This document shows positions 47,484-58,903 of a DNA stretch of 64,000 nt, in pieces. This DNA is from Toxorhynchites rutilus septentrionalis (lineage: Eukaryota; Arthropoda; Insecta; Diptera; Culicidae). The DNA lies in assembly GCF_029784135.1 (NCBI RefSeq), contig NC_073746.1, forward strand, positions 257,400,994 to 257,464,993, given 5' to 3'. Below the pieces are notes generated by a model. That model saw nothing but the letters and a program-made list of their open reading frames with translations. It ran no database searches and had not been told where the DNA came from. The position numbers and the translations under genes were made by a program. How positions within the stretch are numbered: the first letter of the stretch is position 1; each line of letters starts with the position of its first letter.

Positions 47484-48063
47484 CATACAGGGTTTTCCAA
47501 CTTTAAATTCCGAAAGTAAATTGAAATAAAACACATTTAGAATTCGAATTTCGATGAAACTTTTATTTCAAATTAAAATTTGGTTTATGCCATTATGTGT
47601 GAAATACAACATCATTCAAATGTCTACCTAGGGCTTCCTCGCACACCTTGATCCGGAATAGGTTATTTTCGATGACTTTTCGGCACATATGGGGCGGTAT
47701 CTCGGTCATAACTTCACGAATGTTGTCTTTCAAATGTTCAAGAGTTTGCGGAGAGTTGGCATAGACACGGTCTTTCGCATAACCCCACAAAAAAAAGTCT
47801 AGCGGGTTCAAATCGCATGATCTGGACGGCCAATTGGCATCACCAAAACGCGAAATTATGCGTCCCTCAAATTTCGTTCGCAATATGGCCATGTTCGGTC
47901 GTGTTGTGTGGCACGTGGCGCCGTCCTGCTGAAACCACATGTCATCCGTATCCATATCTTCAATTTGTGGCAAAAAAAAAACGGTTAACATGCGGCCATA
48001 GCGCTCACCATTCACAGTTACCGTCTCGCCGTCCTCATTTTTGATAATGGAGAGACTATTCAT
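47484..48063 (-). pseudogene. DD41D (rosa-like) transposase, N-terminally truncated
   Basis: A clean minus-strand frame (48063-47593, 156 codons) encodes the C-terminal half of an IS630-Tc1-mariner transposase: DDMWFQQDGATCHTT, then WPSRSCDLNPLDFFLWGYAK, then DNIREVMTEIPPHM. I count 41 residues between the two visible Asp, the DD41D spacing known from rosa-type elements. The HTH and first catalytic Asp are missing, so it cannot act alone. The element's 3' end CAGGGTTTTCCAACTTTAAA lies at 47488 after TA. No premature stop occurs, suggesting it is younger than most copies here. Confidence 0.85.
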
Positions 48064-48070
48064 TCACCCT

Positions 48071-49974
48071 TCATATGGCCGGTGTTCAGTCAGACCGGAC
48101 TAAGTAACATAATTACGATTTCAAGTAAATCGAACTCAAACTTTGAAACTGTGTAGTTTTAGTAGCTTCAGTAGCGAAATTATGTCCTGTGACTTATTCC
48201 AATAATATGGCAAATATTGTTGGGAAAATCACAAAAAGTATTTTGGAATAAAGATTGCAAAGGTGAAAAGCGAAAACAAATCTCAATCGACAGCACTGTC
48301 CAACTAATCATCCACGCCGACTTCTCCAGCACATCACTATCGCTCCGAGTGCCGTCGAGTGGAGGAGACAGAAGCGGTCGTGTCGAAAAGTTATCGCATC
48401 ACGCGAAGTGACTTGCCGGTATTGCTACTTATGCAGTAAGATTCGCCTGCTCGGAATCCTGATAGCCTGGTTGCTATCGCACTCCTTCTTTCTCTCTGGG
48501 TGGAGAGTAACCGAATCGGAATGGAGCCATGCCTTCGCGACTCGCCGTAACACAGATCCGATCTTGAAGACGAAGACGGCAACGATGATGATGACTGATT
48601 CGCGCGTGGTTCGACCGGTTTTCGGCGTGTATTTAATCGTACATGTTCCCCTTCCGTAGAATGTCGAGGCCATTTCCTCCGTTTGCCGAAGGATGGTCGG
48701 ACATTGCCGGGGAAATCTCGTCTCTGCTGCTTCGGCTGCGGCAAGATTCCGAACAAGACTTCACTATGACCAATCTATTTGAAATGGTGCGGCTCGAGCG
48801 ATTCTTTCACTTGGGAACTGTTCTTCGGGGTTTCAGGTTCACGGCAGTTAAGCCTCCGTGCTAGAGGTCCAATCTCTTTGAAAACCGTTAGATGCATAAA
48901 CCTTTTGCTCATTCATAATCATTATCAGTACCGAAAAACTTTTCCAAACCGTCTGTGTGTAGGCCCGACAAAAAAAGTTCAAAGCTTCTTCCGCCGGGGG
49001 AAATATTCTACTGATTGAGTATCCCCACACCCGCGCATCGAACGCGCTCTCTCATTTGCATCCGGCAAATTTAATTTTCCATAATTTATCGTACAATTTT
49101 CGCACTTGTGGAAGTGTAAAAGTAGTCATTCTCCTTCCACACCGGCCGGAAGAATGTTCGCCATCCTTTTTAAAATGCACGGCACTTTGTAGCACTATTT
49201 TCTTTTGAACAGTCCCGTCCCCTCTTTCTGGATCGTTTGTGAAAGCAATGAATTTTCACTTGCCAAGAGGATGCCTGGTTCTCATCAAGAGTTTCGGCAG
49301 AAAGAATGGAACCGGCGGAGAGCAAACTTTCTCTTTGGCGAACGTATCCCTCGGTACCGAAGCTTGAACCTGTTTCTAATTAAATTCCTTAACTTGAACA
49401 ATTTTCTACTCTGTGCTTACATGGACTCTTTCACTTTTGCTAGAGAATTCCTTTCGTTGCTTTTTACCGACGGCTTTTTTGAACGTGTTTTAGCCTTCGA
49501 GTTAATGACTTCATCCGGATATTTTTTATAATCCGATTTATTTTTCGGAAACCGCAATGAAAATGTTTACATTCCCTCATTCATGTTATATGTTTCCATT
49601 TAAATATTTGTACATCACATTTAAGCAAACAGATTGGAGCCTCAGCGTATATCACATATCTAAGCTAAAGCCATCGAGGCGACACTGAACAATATTCGAT
49701 TTGCTAATTGTTGACTTATTGATGTAAAAAAAGTTTATCCACCCCTTGTCAATGCAGTGCAATACATTTTATGAAAAAATATGTATATTCAATACAAATT
49801 CAAATCATCGTCATGTGATATGAAAGTAACCATGGTCATTTTTAAGACCAGATAATTGAAATAACAGTGAAAAATAAGGCAAACAATTATATCCACTCTA
49901 TTCCGGATATCCACTTAATATTTTATGTGACAACCCATCGCATGAATGCTATCGCGACTTCGCTATGTCATTGA
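48071..49974. other. Repeat-poor, GC-richer island
   Basis: The stretch 48230-49540 is GC-richer and free of recognisable repeats. Overlapping frames on both strands (for example 48391-48756 minus, 49205-49531 plus) carry no motif. It is similar in character to the islands at 26.0-28.8 kb and 43.2-44.4 kb. Confidence 0.4.
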
Positions 49975-50335
49975 TTCAGCAAGTTAAGCTGTAGCTCTAG
50001 TAGCGGTTTTTTTTCCACACAGTTCCAATTACTTACCGTAATTGTTGCATGCTTGTTGGTTTATTTTTGAACCTTCACTTTCAAAATAGACCAAAAATAT
50101 TCTATTGGGTTCAGATCAGGAGACTGTAAGAGCCACTTCAAAACTTTGAAAACTTTCCGCAATCCAATTTAATACCAGCTTCGAGGTATGCTTTAGATCT
50201 CCATTTTGCTCGAAATCGCTGAAAGCTTGCGCTTCAATATGTCCAGATAAACCTCTTCTGCCATTATTTCGTTAATGAATGCTCTCCAACGCCACACGAT
50301 CCCATCGAGCCCCAAACCATAACTCTACATAAAGT
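49975..50335 (-). mobile_element. Tc1-like transposase remnant
   Basis: The minus strand carries degenerate Tc1 core coding: a WDRVALE-like piece, a YLDILKRKL-like piece in a shifted frame, and the ESEPNRIFLVYFESEG region, with several stops. The 5' and 3' ends are not found. It abuts the long hairpin. Confidence 0.45.
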
Positions 50336-50723
50336 AGTAAAAAAATAAGTTAAAAAAAACTTATTAAGTTAAACGGTTTAATTGTGATTAAACATAATAA
50401 TGTACTTAAAGCTAGAAAATAATTAGGCCAGTAGCAGTTAGCAGTTAGCAGTTATCACACCTCTCCTTCATTAGTCTAGGGCATTGATAAGACTAAAATA
50501 AAATCGTGGGACATATCATGAAGTCGCTAATTGTGGATAATAGAAATCCAACGTACCCCACGATTTTATTTTAGTCTTATCAATGCCCTAGACTAATGAA
50601 GGAGAGGTGTGATATCTGCTAACTGCTACTTGCCTAATTATTTTCTAGCTTTTAGTACATTATTATTTTTAATCACAATTGAACCGTTTTACTTAACAAT
50701 TTTTTTTACTTATTTTATTTTCT
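50336..50723. repeat. Long inverted repeat (about 170-bp arms)
   Basis: Arms at about 50336-50510 and 50557-50723 are near-perfect inverts around a 46-bp spacer. Shared landmarks include GACTAAAATAAAATCGTGGG and ACACCTCTCCTTCATTAGTC. The left arm has one extra 7-bp AGCAGTT unit. No coding capacity. It could be a palindromic MITE, or a template for hairpin RNA if transcribed. Confidence 0.9.
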
Positions 50724-51059
50724 AGTTTTTAGTGCATTACCTGTTTCATAAAAATATTTCTCTACAATAAAACCATTGTACTGTATTCTATCAGTCAAAT
50801 AATTTCATTTGACACCGATATTGAGTGGATTGCAGAAAATACATAGTGTGTTCTCCAAGACAAGTTCGTTCGTTTGATACACATATCTCAATCAACCTTT
50901 TTTTGAGATGATATGGATTCAGCTATTTTGTAGCGGCGGCCAAGTTGGATTTTTCAAGATAAATAGTTTTAAAATGACAGCAGAGATAAAGGTGTTTTAT
51001 AATTTCGGTCGGTTCCTATTGGTCAAATTTCTAATAATATGGGACAACCATACATACAT

Positions 51060-51690
51060 ACAAACATACATACAAACAGTTCAAGCTGTTTTGTAGTGGC
51101 AGCCATCTTGAGTTTGTATTTTTCATAAATAACTGTGTGCTACTAGTGAAGCCCTTTCATTTGATACCCATATTAACGGGGTTTTGACAGAATATGTAGT
51201 CCGCCATTTGGTAGTGGCAGCCATCTTGGAATTGCACTTTTCATAAATAACCGTATTCTGCTAGTCAAGCCCTTTCATTTGATACCCATATAAAAGGGGT
51301 TTTAACAAACCCCGTTAATATGGTAGTGGCAGCCATCTTGGGTTTGTATTTTTCATAAATTACTGTGTTCTACTAGCGAAGCCCTTTCATTTGATACCCA
51401 TATCAGCGGGGTTTTGACAAAATATGTAGTCCGCCATTTTGTAGTAGCAACCATTTTGGATTTTCGTTTTTCATAAATAACTGTGTTCTACTAGTCATGC
51501 CCTTTCATTGAAAAAATATATATATGACGCCATTTTGTGGTAGCGGCCATTTTGGATTTCCATTTTTCATAAAAAACTGTATTTTACTAGTCAAGCCCTT
51601 TCAAAAACCCATATTGATGAGATTTTGATAAAATATGTAGTCCTCCATTTTGTAGCGGCCGTCATCTTGCCCTTTCAAGATCATGAAATA
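51060..51690 (+). repeat. Tandem repeat, about 96-118-bp units
   Basis: Units start near 51124, 51242, 51354, 51472 and 51568. Each contains TTTTTCATAAATAACTGTGT, then AGCCCTTTCATTTGATACCC and GCAGCCATCTTGG-like blocks. Related single units extend left to about 50760. The unit length varies by small deletions. Confidence 0.85.
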
Positions 51691-51959
51691 CACAAAGATA
51701 AAGAGATAAAGGTGTGTTCCAAATTTCAGATCAATCGGTCAACAGAAAGGGGGTCAATTTTCTATGAGTGTGACCCACACTACAGCGCTACAGACAAACA
51801 TGTTACAAACATACAAACGAATTTATATGGATATCAAAAATATATGGATAAAAATGTCGAATTTATATGGATACCATCTGCAGGCATCTCTCTATCGCAT
51901 GAACCTCTAAAAAAATATATTTTTTCAATTTTACTATTTTTTAAAAATCAAAAAAAACG

Positions 51960-52880
51960 TAAGAAAAAACGTTTTAAACCGCATTTTGTTTTTCAAACGG
52001 CCGCCATTTTGCCAAAAAAAGATGTTTTTGATTTGTACGAGGTTCATACGATAACGGCATCGTTATTGATTCAGAATCTGTTTGACATTTTTGTTTCAGA
52101 TAACCAGAAGGACTGGAATTGTGTACGCCATGGTACAACTTTTGGTTGAACCCTCTCACTTCATCAGCTCTTAACTATTCTAGTTATCAATATTTTTTCT
52201 TAGTTCAACGTTTGTTTTATTGTTAAAAGATAGATGAACAAATAATGATATGATGGATAGTAAAAATATTCTTTGTTTTATTTTTACGGAGATCGATAAA
52301 ACGTCCGAAATTCGTGTCTCTGCACTAGAATACCCCCTTAGGGTAAGGATAATTTCAAGCTCATTTGCTAATAAAATAATGAGTAAAAATAAAAACAAAT
52401 ACAAATAGTTGAAGAATCATCTCAGTTTCCAAACAAAAAAAATTGTAAGGGGTTGTATCTAGGATATGACCGCATATTTTCGACGTAGAACTACGCAATT
52501 ATATTATGCAATCTTGTTTACCACTTCGAATATTATTTTAATTTTTTTTTATATAGATTATGTTCTCCGTTACAAATAAATTTGATGAACGTCCTTTAAC
52601 ATTTGATATGATGCCTAGGAATACCAAAATATGTGAACGGAAGATTCGTCAAACGATCATTGTATTTTACATTTCCCTCTAAAATTATTGCACATCTCAT
52701 GTTTACGTAGTTCTCTAACCGCGAAAGTTCATTCACCTCTAGTATCTGAAATGACGATTTTCCCAGGCTTCTCAGTTTAAAAGTATGTTTCAGGGAAACA
52801 TTCCGGTCTGCACAACGACAAACGAGTACAAAAGTACTCAACATCAAAAAATACCCACGACTTGCATCTATTTATTAATT
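51960..52880 (+). repeat. Family-R copy, partial
   Basis: It contains ACGCCATGGTACAACTT (52125), GTGTCTCTGCACTAGAATACC (52304; one base differs at several points from other copies), the AATTGTAAGGGGTTGTATC block and TCGACGTAGAACTACGC (52480), and the intact site AAAGTACTCAACATC (52833). The closing palindrome is missing; a LINE fragment follows. Confidence 0.65.
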
Positions 52881-53222
52881 TTTCATCAATTCACAGTTTT
52901 TTCTGGGATTTTTAGGAAGTAAATATAACGGAGTTCGTAGTTCGGATCGTGCATGTGCAGAATATCGTCATGACTTAAAGTAACTTGTTGCAGACGAATA
53001 TCGAAGCTAGGCAAGTCATCGATGTATCGTAGTTGGAGTCAGATCAGTAGAGATTTTTTGTTCAAGATTCTCACTATCAAACAGATGCACAGATTTGCAA
53101 TTTAGTCTAGGATTGACGGCGATCAAAATGCCACCTCGGGTACGGGAATTGCGATTACAACGATAGATTGTATAGTTGGCTGACAATTCGGTTTTCGTAA
53201 TGTCGGAATGAGAAAATCATAG
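52881..53222 (-). pseudogene. LINE endonuclease fragment
   Basis: The minus strand reads SANYTIYRCNRNSRTRGGIL, then IAVNPRLNCKSVHLFDSENL, the APE-type endonuclease region of jockey/CR1-clade LINEs. A frame break is followed by DLPSFDIRLQQVTL. No reverse transcriptase follows, so this is an internal scrap. It may belong to the same LINE type as 32322-34715. Confidence 0.7.
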
Positions 53223-53249
53223 AAAAACATGTAGGTAACAAAAAAAAAA

Positions 53250-53770
53250 AAGATAAATAGAGTGCAAAATCGAAATTTTTAAGTGATTTCTGAAAAGCTA
53301 ACTTCGTGCAAAATGTAGTTGGCAGAAACATCGGGAAGAAATAAAAAATTGAATGTTTCCGTTTTTACAAACTTTTTGTAGACTAACACAATTTTTTACT
53401 AACTAAGTCAACAAGTCAATAGTGAGTTCAATTAACAATTTCAAACAGCCCTCATTTCATTTCTAGAACATTCCTGTAGGATCTTTCTTTATAAAGAAAT
53501 TTCTGTTTGAATGAAAAATTACCCCTTCATCTTTGATGATGAATAAATTAAAAAATAATTATACCACCGCAAACCAAAAGATATTTTAAATATATTAAAT
53601 ATATTAAAGATACTCCAATAAAATATGTACTAGCTTAAAATTTGACGATAAGAAATTATATAATTTTGTAAAACCTCTGGGAACGTTTTATATTGATACG
53701 TTCGGCCGTTTTTTTGTCGTACGATCGAAGGTTGGAGTTAATAAGGGAAACACTTCTTCGCAAACTGTAC
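53250..53770. mobile_element. Degenerate family-F copy
   Basis: It follows the order of 7811-8400: GAGTGCAAAATCGAAATTTT, a TACCCCTTCAT...GATGATGAATAA block, and TATTGATACGTTCGGCCGTT. The right arm is lost. Confidence 0.5.
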
Positions 53771-54836
53771 CAGAAGTTCCAAATACTGGCCCTGATCACG
53801 AACATCACTGTCACAAACACTTTCACCAAGGCGCCTGGAAGTATATGCAAAGGTGGGCCAATTTGCTAAAACCACTGTGCAGCCATCTTGGAAGTCTACT
53901 GTGTTTTGTTTGTAAACAAAGCACAATACGCTTGTGCACAACCTTGCTTGTGATCAGTCTGTCTCTTTCACGCTTCAAGCAAATAATTCCCCTTCTGCTT
54001 TCTTCTGTACTGTTTTCATACACCGCTCCCCTTACCAACTTAGTGACGAAACGGCCTCACCTAGTACCATAGACCCGTCTTGGCTTTCACGTCACTTACA
54101 CTTCACTTAATCTTTTTGTGTCTATCATCATTGTCACGGACAGTTGCGTGTAGAAAAAAACTCCATGAAGTGAAAGAGTTCATTCCCGTTTATAAGAGAC
54201 ATGTCAGTTGCATAATTTCGGTCGTTTGAATGTTATGTAGGTAAAATTGAACGTATGTTTTAGAATGACAAGTTTGCGATTATACCTCGTTGATTCGGTA
54301 TTTCAATCCAACTATTCGTACTCATTCCATGAATCATTTGCTTGGTGCGTTAGTATGCTGAATCAAACGCTGGTTCAAAGATGAGGAGGAATACATGGTT
54401 GCTCTTGAATGATGTAGTTGTTGAACATATGGGAATGTAGTTTTATTTTCTCTTTCTATAAATTACTCTAGAGATAAAGCATGACTACCATGAGTTTAAT
54501 AATCGATATCTCGCATACTCTTGTACTCAGCTCTGTCTTACTCGTTTGAATAGTGAGAAGTATTTAGTATAGGTCAACGTTCAAATCAGTTTTTAAGAAC
54601 CGTTTCTATAATTTTGATGAATGATAATATTTTCTATGTCTCAGAATAAACCCGAATTTATTCATCTCATGATCAGTATAATCCGAGTTACTCCCATATG
54701 GGATTCTGAGGTTTAATCCTCTTATCCTTCCCATTCTCGTGTAATTTGATATACGAGACATGAGGTTTGATATAATTATTTAACCAGAAACTGGTCAGTA
54801 GCGTCGGTCAGAAGCATAATTTTCATATGAAACACC
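53771..54836. other. No gene recognised
   Basis: A GC-richer patch at 53850-54080 has a short palindrome TTTGTTTGTAAACAAA (53908-53923). No motif supports coding. Confidence 0.35.
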
Positions 54837-54838
54837 TA

Positions 54839-56108
54839 AAGGGCGAACACGAAATTATTGCGACACATTCAACAGGGCATAACTTTTTTACCATTGGGTA
54901 AAAATCAACCAAATTTTGCACACTTTCTCATTGATGTGTATTGTCAACATGCTGTCAAACTCGAAGTCGTGTTTTTCGATTCAACGAAAATGGAGGTGAA
55001 CCAACGTGAGTCGAGAAAACAAATTCTTTCCAAACACCTGGAATTTCCTGACCTGTCACACCGGCAGTTGGGAAAAATGTTGAACATTCACCATTCAACC
55101 GTCTCCAGAGTGTTGAAGCGGTTCCAGGAGCGGTTGACGTTGGACCGGAGAACAATAAAACGGAGGGAAAGGTGAAGCGGATGATTAAAGCAAATCCCAA
55201 CGTCTCAAGTCGTGATTTGGCTAAAAAGATCGGCATGTCGCAGAGCTACGTCCAGAATGCAAAGAAGAGAGCTGGACTACATACATACAAGGTACAGAAC
55301 TTCCCAAACCGCGATGTTTGGCAACAATCGACGGCTAAAACTCGGGCACGGAAGCTCTACGAAAAGATGCTGACAAAATATGGCTGCTGTGTGATGGACG
55401 ACGAAACGTATGTAAAAGCCGATTTTAAGCAAATTCCGGGGTTGGAGTTTTTCACCGGCAAGAGCAAGTTCGATGAGGACGACAAATTTAAGAAGAATAA
55501 AACGTCGAAGTTCGCCTCCAAATATCTCGTTTGGCAGGCCATCTGCTCTTGCGGACTGAGGAGTGAGTCTTTCGTGACAAAGGGCACAGTAAATGGCGAG
55601 ATCTACAAATCTGAGTGCCTCGAGAAGCGCCTTTTGCCGTTCTTGCAGCAGCACGACGAAGCTCCGCTATTTTGGCCAGATTTGGCAGCATGCCACTATT
55701 TTAAAAGTGTCCTGGAGTGGTATGAGGCCAATCCAGTCCATTTTGTTCCAAAGGACATGAACCAGCCAAACTGTCCGGAGCTGCGCCTGGTGGAGCAGTA
55801 CTGAGCAATAATGAAGCGGGAACTTCGGAAGAGCAAGAAGACAGTCAAAGACGAGAAGGACATGTTAATAAAATGGAAAAAAAACTGAGAAACTGGTACC
55901 GGATGACACTGTAAAGACTTTGATGGAGGGCATCAAGTGAAAATGTGTTCAATTTTACACTCAAGGCTCCATCGATTAACTTTTCTTTTGATTTTTGAAG
56001 TAAATATATGTATAAAACTACCCTCAAATTTTGGTTTGATTCTAAACATTATAAGAAAATTGGCATGACACTTTCGGTTTCGGTCGCAATAATTTCGTGT
56101 TCGCCCTT
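54839..56108 (+). mobile_element. ITmD37E-type element, both ends intact
   Basis: Both ends read AAGGGCGAACACGAAATTAT inward and are perfect inverts for about 27 bp. TA duplications flank it (54837-54838 and 56109-56110). At 1270 bp it is the expected size of a complete element. The transposase inside is broken by a few point lesions only. The class was described from mosquitoes, which supports the host guess. Confidence 0.95.
54990..55979 (+). pseudogene. DD37E transposase with few lesions
   Basis: From MEVNQRESRKQILSKH (54990) an HTH domain follows (LSHRQLGKMLNIHHSTVSRV), then a second (SSRDLAKKIGMSQSYVQNAK). The catalytic blocks are CCVMDDETYVKADF (first Asp, about 55390), LFWPDLAACHYF (second Asp, about 55678) and NCPELRLVEQY (Glu, about 55793). 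I count 37 residues between the second Asp and the Glu. Lesions: a frameshift at about 55150-55175, a Trp-to-TGA change at 55802-55804, a frame slip in the A-run near 55880 and a late TGA at about 55938. The sequence otherwise reads through to TAA at 55977-55979. Confidence 0.93.
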
Positions 56109-56110
56109 TA

Positions 56111-56841
56111 ATGAGTTTCAAGGAATTTGCCAAAGGCAGAAAATGATTCAAATTTTCTTTAGATGGATATCAAAATTATGGAAAAAGAACTAGAGAATAA
56201 TTTAAAAATTATCAATTTAAAAGCTGTGCAATGATAGATTCATTTTTTCCTTATTTGAAACATAAATATTCTTTCATTCAAAGTATGTCTTCAAAACAAT
56301 ATCATTGAAAATATCTATTACGTAAAAAATAAAGATCAATGGCCTTATTCGATGTAACTATCGTCGTGTTCAATTGCGAATGTTTGAATTACAAAAACCA
56401 GCTCTGTAATGTTGGAAAAACATTGCAGTTATTATTTTATATTCAAAATATCAACAAATCAATATCATACATAATCAATCATAATGATCCTTTTGGACCC
56501 GTGGCCTCCATTGCCATTTTATGGGGTTGCAACTCTCTGTTGGTATAATCCTTAAAATAGAAACAAAAAAAAATCTATTCATTAAGGACAATCGAAATGA
56601 GACCTTTCGCCATGTTTCAATCGGTCTACGGGAGCTACATTTTTAGTCCTCAATTACATCCCATAGCGCATTTATCGAATCCAAACAAACAAATTTCAGC
56701 ACTCTTCCAGAATTCATTTAAACTATGTGGATGTGGAGATATGAACTAATTAAACATCTTTTGCATATCAAACTTTTCCCAGATGAGTCTATCAGCTTTA
56801 GTGGATCAAAAATTGTGTCTGATAATGATTTTATATTAAAA
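56111..56841. other. No gene recognised
   Basis: AT-rich sequence, no repeats recognised. Confidence 0.4.
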
Positions 56842-57203
56842 CTAGCTGACCCGGCAAACTTCGTCCCGCCCAAAATTTATTTCACGTAAGTCCAATTTCT
56901 CGTAGGTCCAATCGCAGAACTGTTCATTGAATAATTTTCTAATCTACCCTTTAAAATTACCTTTTACTATAAAATTCCTAGTACTTCTACCAAAACTCGT
57001 CATTATAATATCAGATTATTTTCAGACACAATTCTCGTTCAAAATTTTTTCAACCACTTGCAAATAACATGTTTCTCCGTTACATGGAATAAATGATTGA
57101 TACAGAAAATATGATAGAATACAGACAGCCCTAAATCGGACAGTTCCTTTCTCGAGTTTTGTTCTTATCAACATATTCGGTGATCCAATTTTGTTTATAT
57201 AGA
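56842..57203 (-). mobile_element. Compact Helitron-like (family H) copy
   Basis: It reads A|CTAGCTGACCCGGCAAACTT at the left and TTTATATAGA|T at the right, which in reverse is A|TC...CTAG|T. At 362 bp it is the best-bounded family-H copy, and it shows that the 6450-6836 part of the composite is a unit. Confidence 0.6.
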
Positions 57204-57259
57204 TAGAAGATTATATAGGAGTGCGTTTTGTCAAATTAAAAAAAAATCAATTGCCATGT

Positions 57260-57990
57260 TTGGTTGGAATATGTGAATATGTATATTTTCACGGGACCCC
57301 CTATCCATTTCAGAGGAGAGAGGGGTGTCATACCATCATAGAAACATTTCTTATATTCAAAAACCTTCACATGCCAAATTTGGCTCCTTTTGATTGATTA
57401 GTTCTCGAGTTATGCAGAAATTTGTGTTTCATTTGAGGGGCTGCCATACAAATGAACACACAAATTTAGAGGGAGGAGAAGTATCGATTTGCCATAGAAA
57501 CGTTCCGTGCCCCCTAAAACCTTCATATGCCTAATTTGGTTTTATTTGCTAGATTAATTCTCGAGTAATGCAGAAATTTGTGTTCCGTATGTATGGCAGC
57601 TGTGTGCTCCCGTGGCCGAGTGGTTAGCGTCAAACCTAACATGCCGGGGGTTCGGGTTCGATTCCCGTTCTGGTCGGGGAAATTTTTCTTCAAAGAAATT
57701 TCCTCTGACTTGCACTGTGGTCACGCGTATTCTAGAGCTTGCCACTCAGAATGCATTCAAGGCGTGTTATTTGGCATAGAAATCTCAACTAAGTACTAAT
57801 GAAAATGACGCAAGTAATACTACGTTGAGACAGCGGAGTTCCTCTAGGAACGTTAGTGCCATATAAGAAGAAGAAGAAGATGTAGGGGGTGGAGTATCTA
57901 ACCACCATAGAAAATTTATGCAGAAATTTGTGTTTCATTTGTATGGCAGGTCCCCTCTTGGAGTGGGGCGTTTCTGCTTTGAACAAAAAA
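57260..57990. mobile_element. Family-H internal units interrupted by a SINE
   Basis: Two to three internal units (ATGCAGAAATTTGTGTTTCA, CCATAGAAAC, CTTCACATGCC) run from about 57300 to 57600 and resume at about 57885 after the SINE. The termini are not clear. Confidence 0.5.
57603..57881 (+). mobile_element. tRNA-derived SINE with GAA tail
   Basis: The head GTGCTCCCGTGGCCGAGTGG (A box) and GGGTTCGATTCCC (B box) are followed by a body shared with 29470-29745 and a tail of AAG/GAA repeats. It is about 280 bp and probably the most intact SINE here. It does not fold as a functional tRNA. Confidence 0.85.
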
Positions 57991-58107
57991 ATGCTGAATA
58001 AATTCCCTTTCTAATGGTATAGAACACAACATATGTCGCAATAACGATTTTGAGTAATATGCGTTTGAAAACTCTTATAGAATCGTTACATTTTCCGTAG
58101 AGTAACC

Positions 58108-58883
58108 CCTAGGGTGCCAATGAATGTATGGGAAAAAATCGACCCTAACATTTCAAAAAGTTACCCTATACAAAATGTTTACCACTTCGAAAAACACCCT
58201 ATGCCAAATATCAGCTCAATCGAACTTAAGGGAGAGTGGGGCAAAGCGGTTTGAGTTTATTTTTAAATCGAAAAATCACCCAAGGGTGAAAATTTTTTTT
58301 GAACAAAATTTTTTTTCGAGATAATAGCAAATCTCGACGAGTAATGCAATTTTGCAATTTTGAGACATTTGGCATCAACAAATTTTTTTTAAAACCCCGA
58401 TTTTCGGTGATCTTTCGTTTTTCAAAAATCCTCAAGTTTTAACGTCTGCGACACTAATAAATGAAGTTTAAATGAGCTAATATTTTGTAAATCAACATTT
58501 CGCAGCAAGTTCCGAATGAAAATCGAGATAACTATTTGTATTGGTATCCAAAACCATACGTTTCGTTTCGTATTCCGGAAAAAAAGTAAGTCCCAGAGTG
58601 TCGATTTTTGACAAAAAAAAATTTCGAGATGAAACTAGATCTCGACGTTTCATGCATATTTAAGACATTTTGCATCAAAAAAAATTGTTCGATAACTCCG
58701 ATTTCCATTACTCCCCCCTTGGGTGATTTTCAATAAACTCAAACTTTGACCGCTTTGCGCCACTCTTCCTTAAGTCCGATTGAGCTAATATTTGGCATAG
58801 GGTGTTTTTTTTCGAGGTGGTGAACATTTTTTTTGAGCTAACTTTTTGAAATTAGAGATGACCATTTTCATTGGCACCCTAGT
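58108..58883. mobile_element. Large foldback element
   Basis: Imperfect arms of about 170 bp (58108-58280 and 58720-58883) pair CTAGGGTGCCAATG with CATTGGCACCCTAG. They also share TGGGGCAAAGCGG-like, GGGTGATTTT and GCCAAATAT blocks in inverted order. The interior has no coding capacity. Confidence 0.8.
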
Positions 58884-58903
58884 GACCCCCCTATATAGAA
58901 AAC

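Noticed and set aside
48391..48756. 121-codon arginine/serine-rich minus-strand frame
   Set aside because: Composition follows local GC content, a plus-strand frame covers the same DNA, and no motif is present.
51060..51690. Regularly spaced repeats resembling a CRISPR array
   Set aside because: Units are about 100 bp, diverged along their whole length, with no unique spacers, in eukaryotic DNA.
57603..57690. tRNA-like sequence (plus)
   Set aside because: A and B boxes are present but the cloverleaf is not; the same body is found in a second SINE at 29470-29745.
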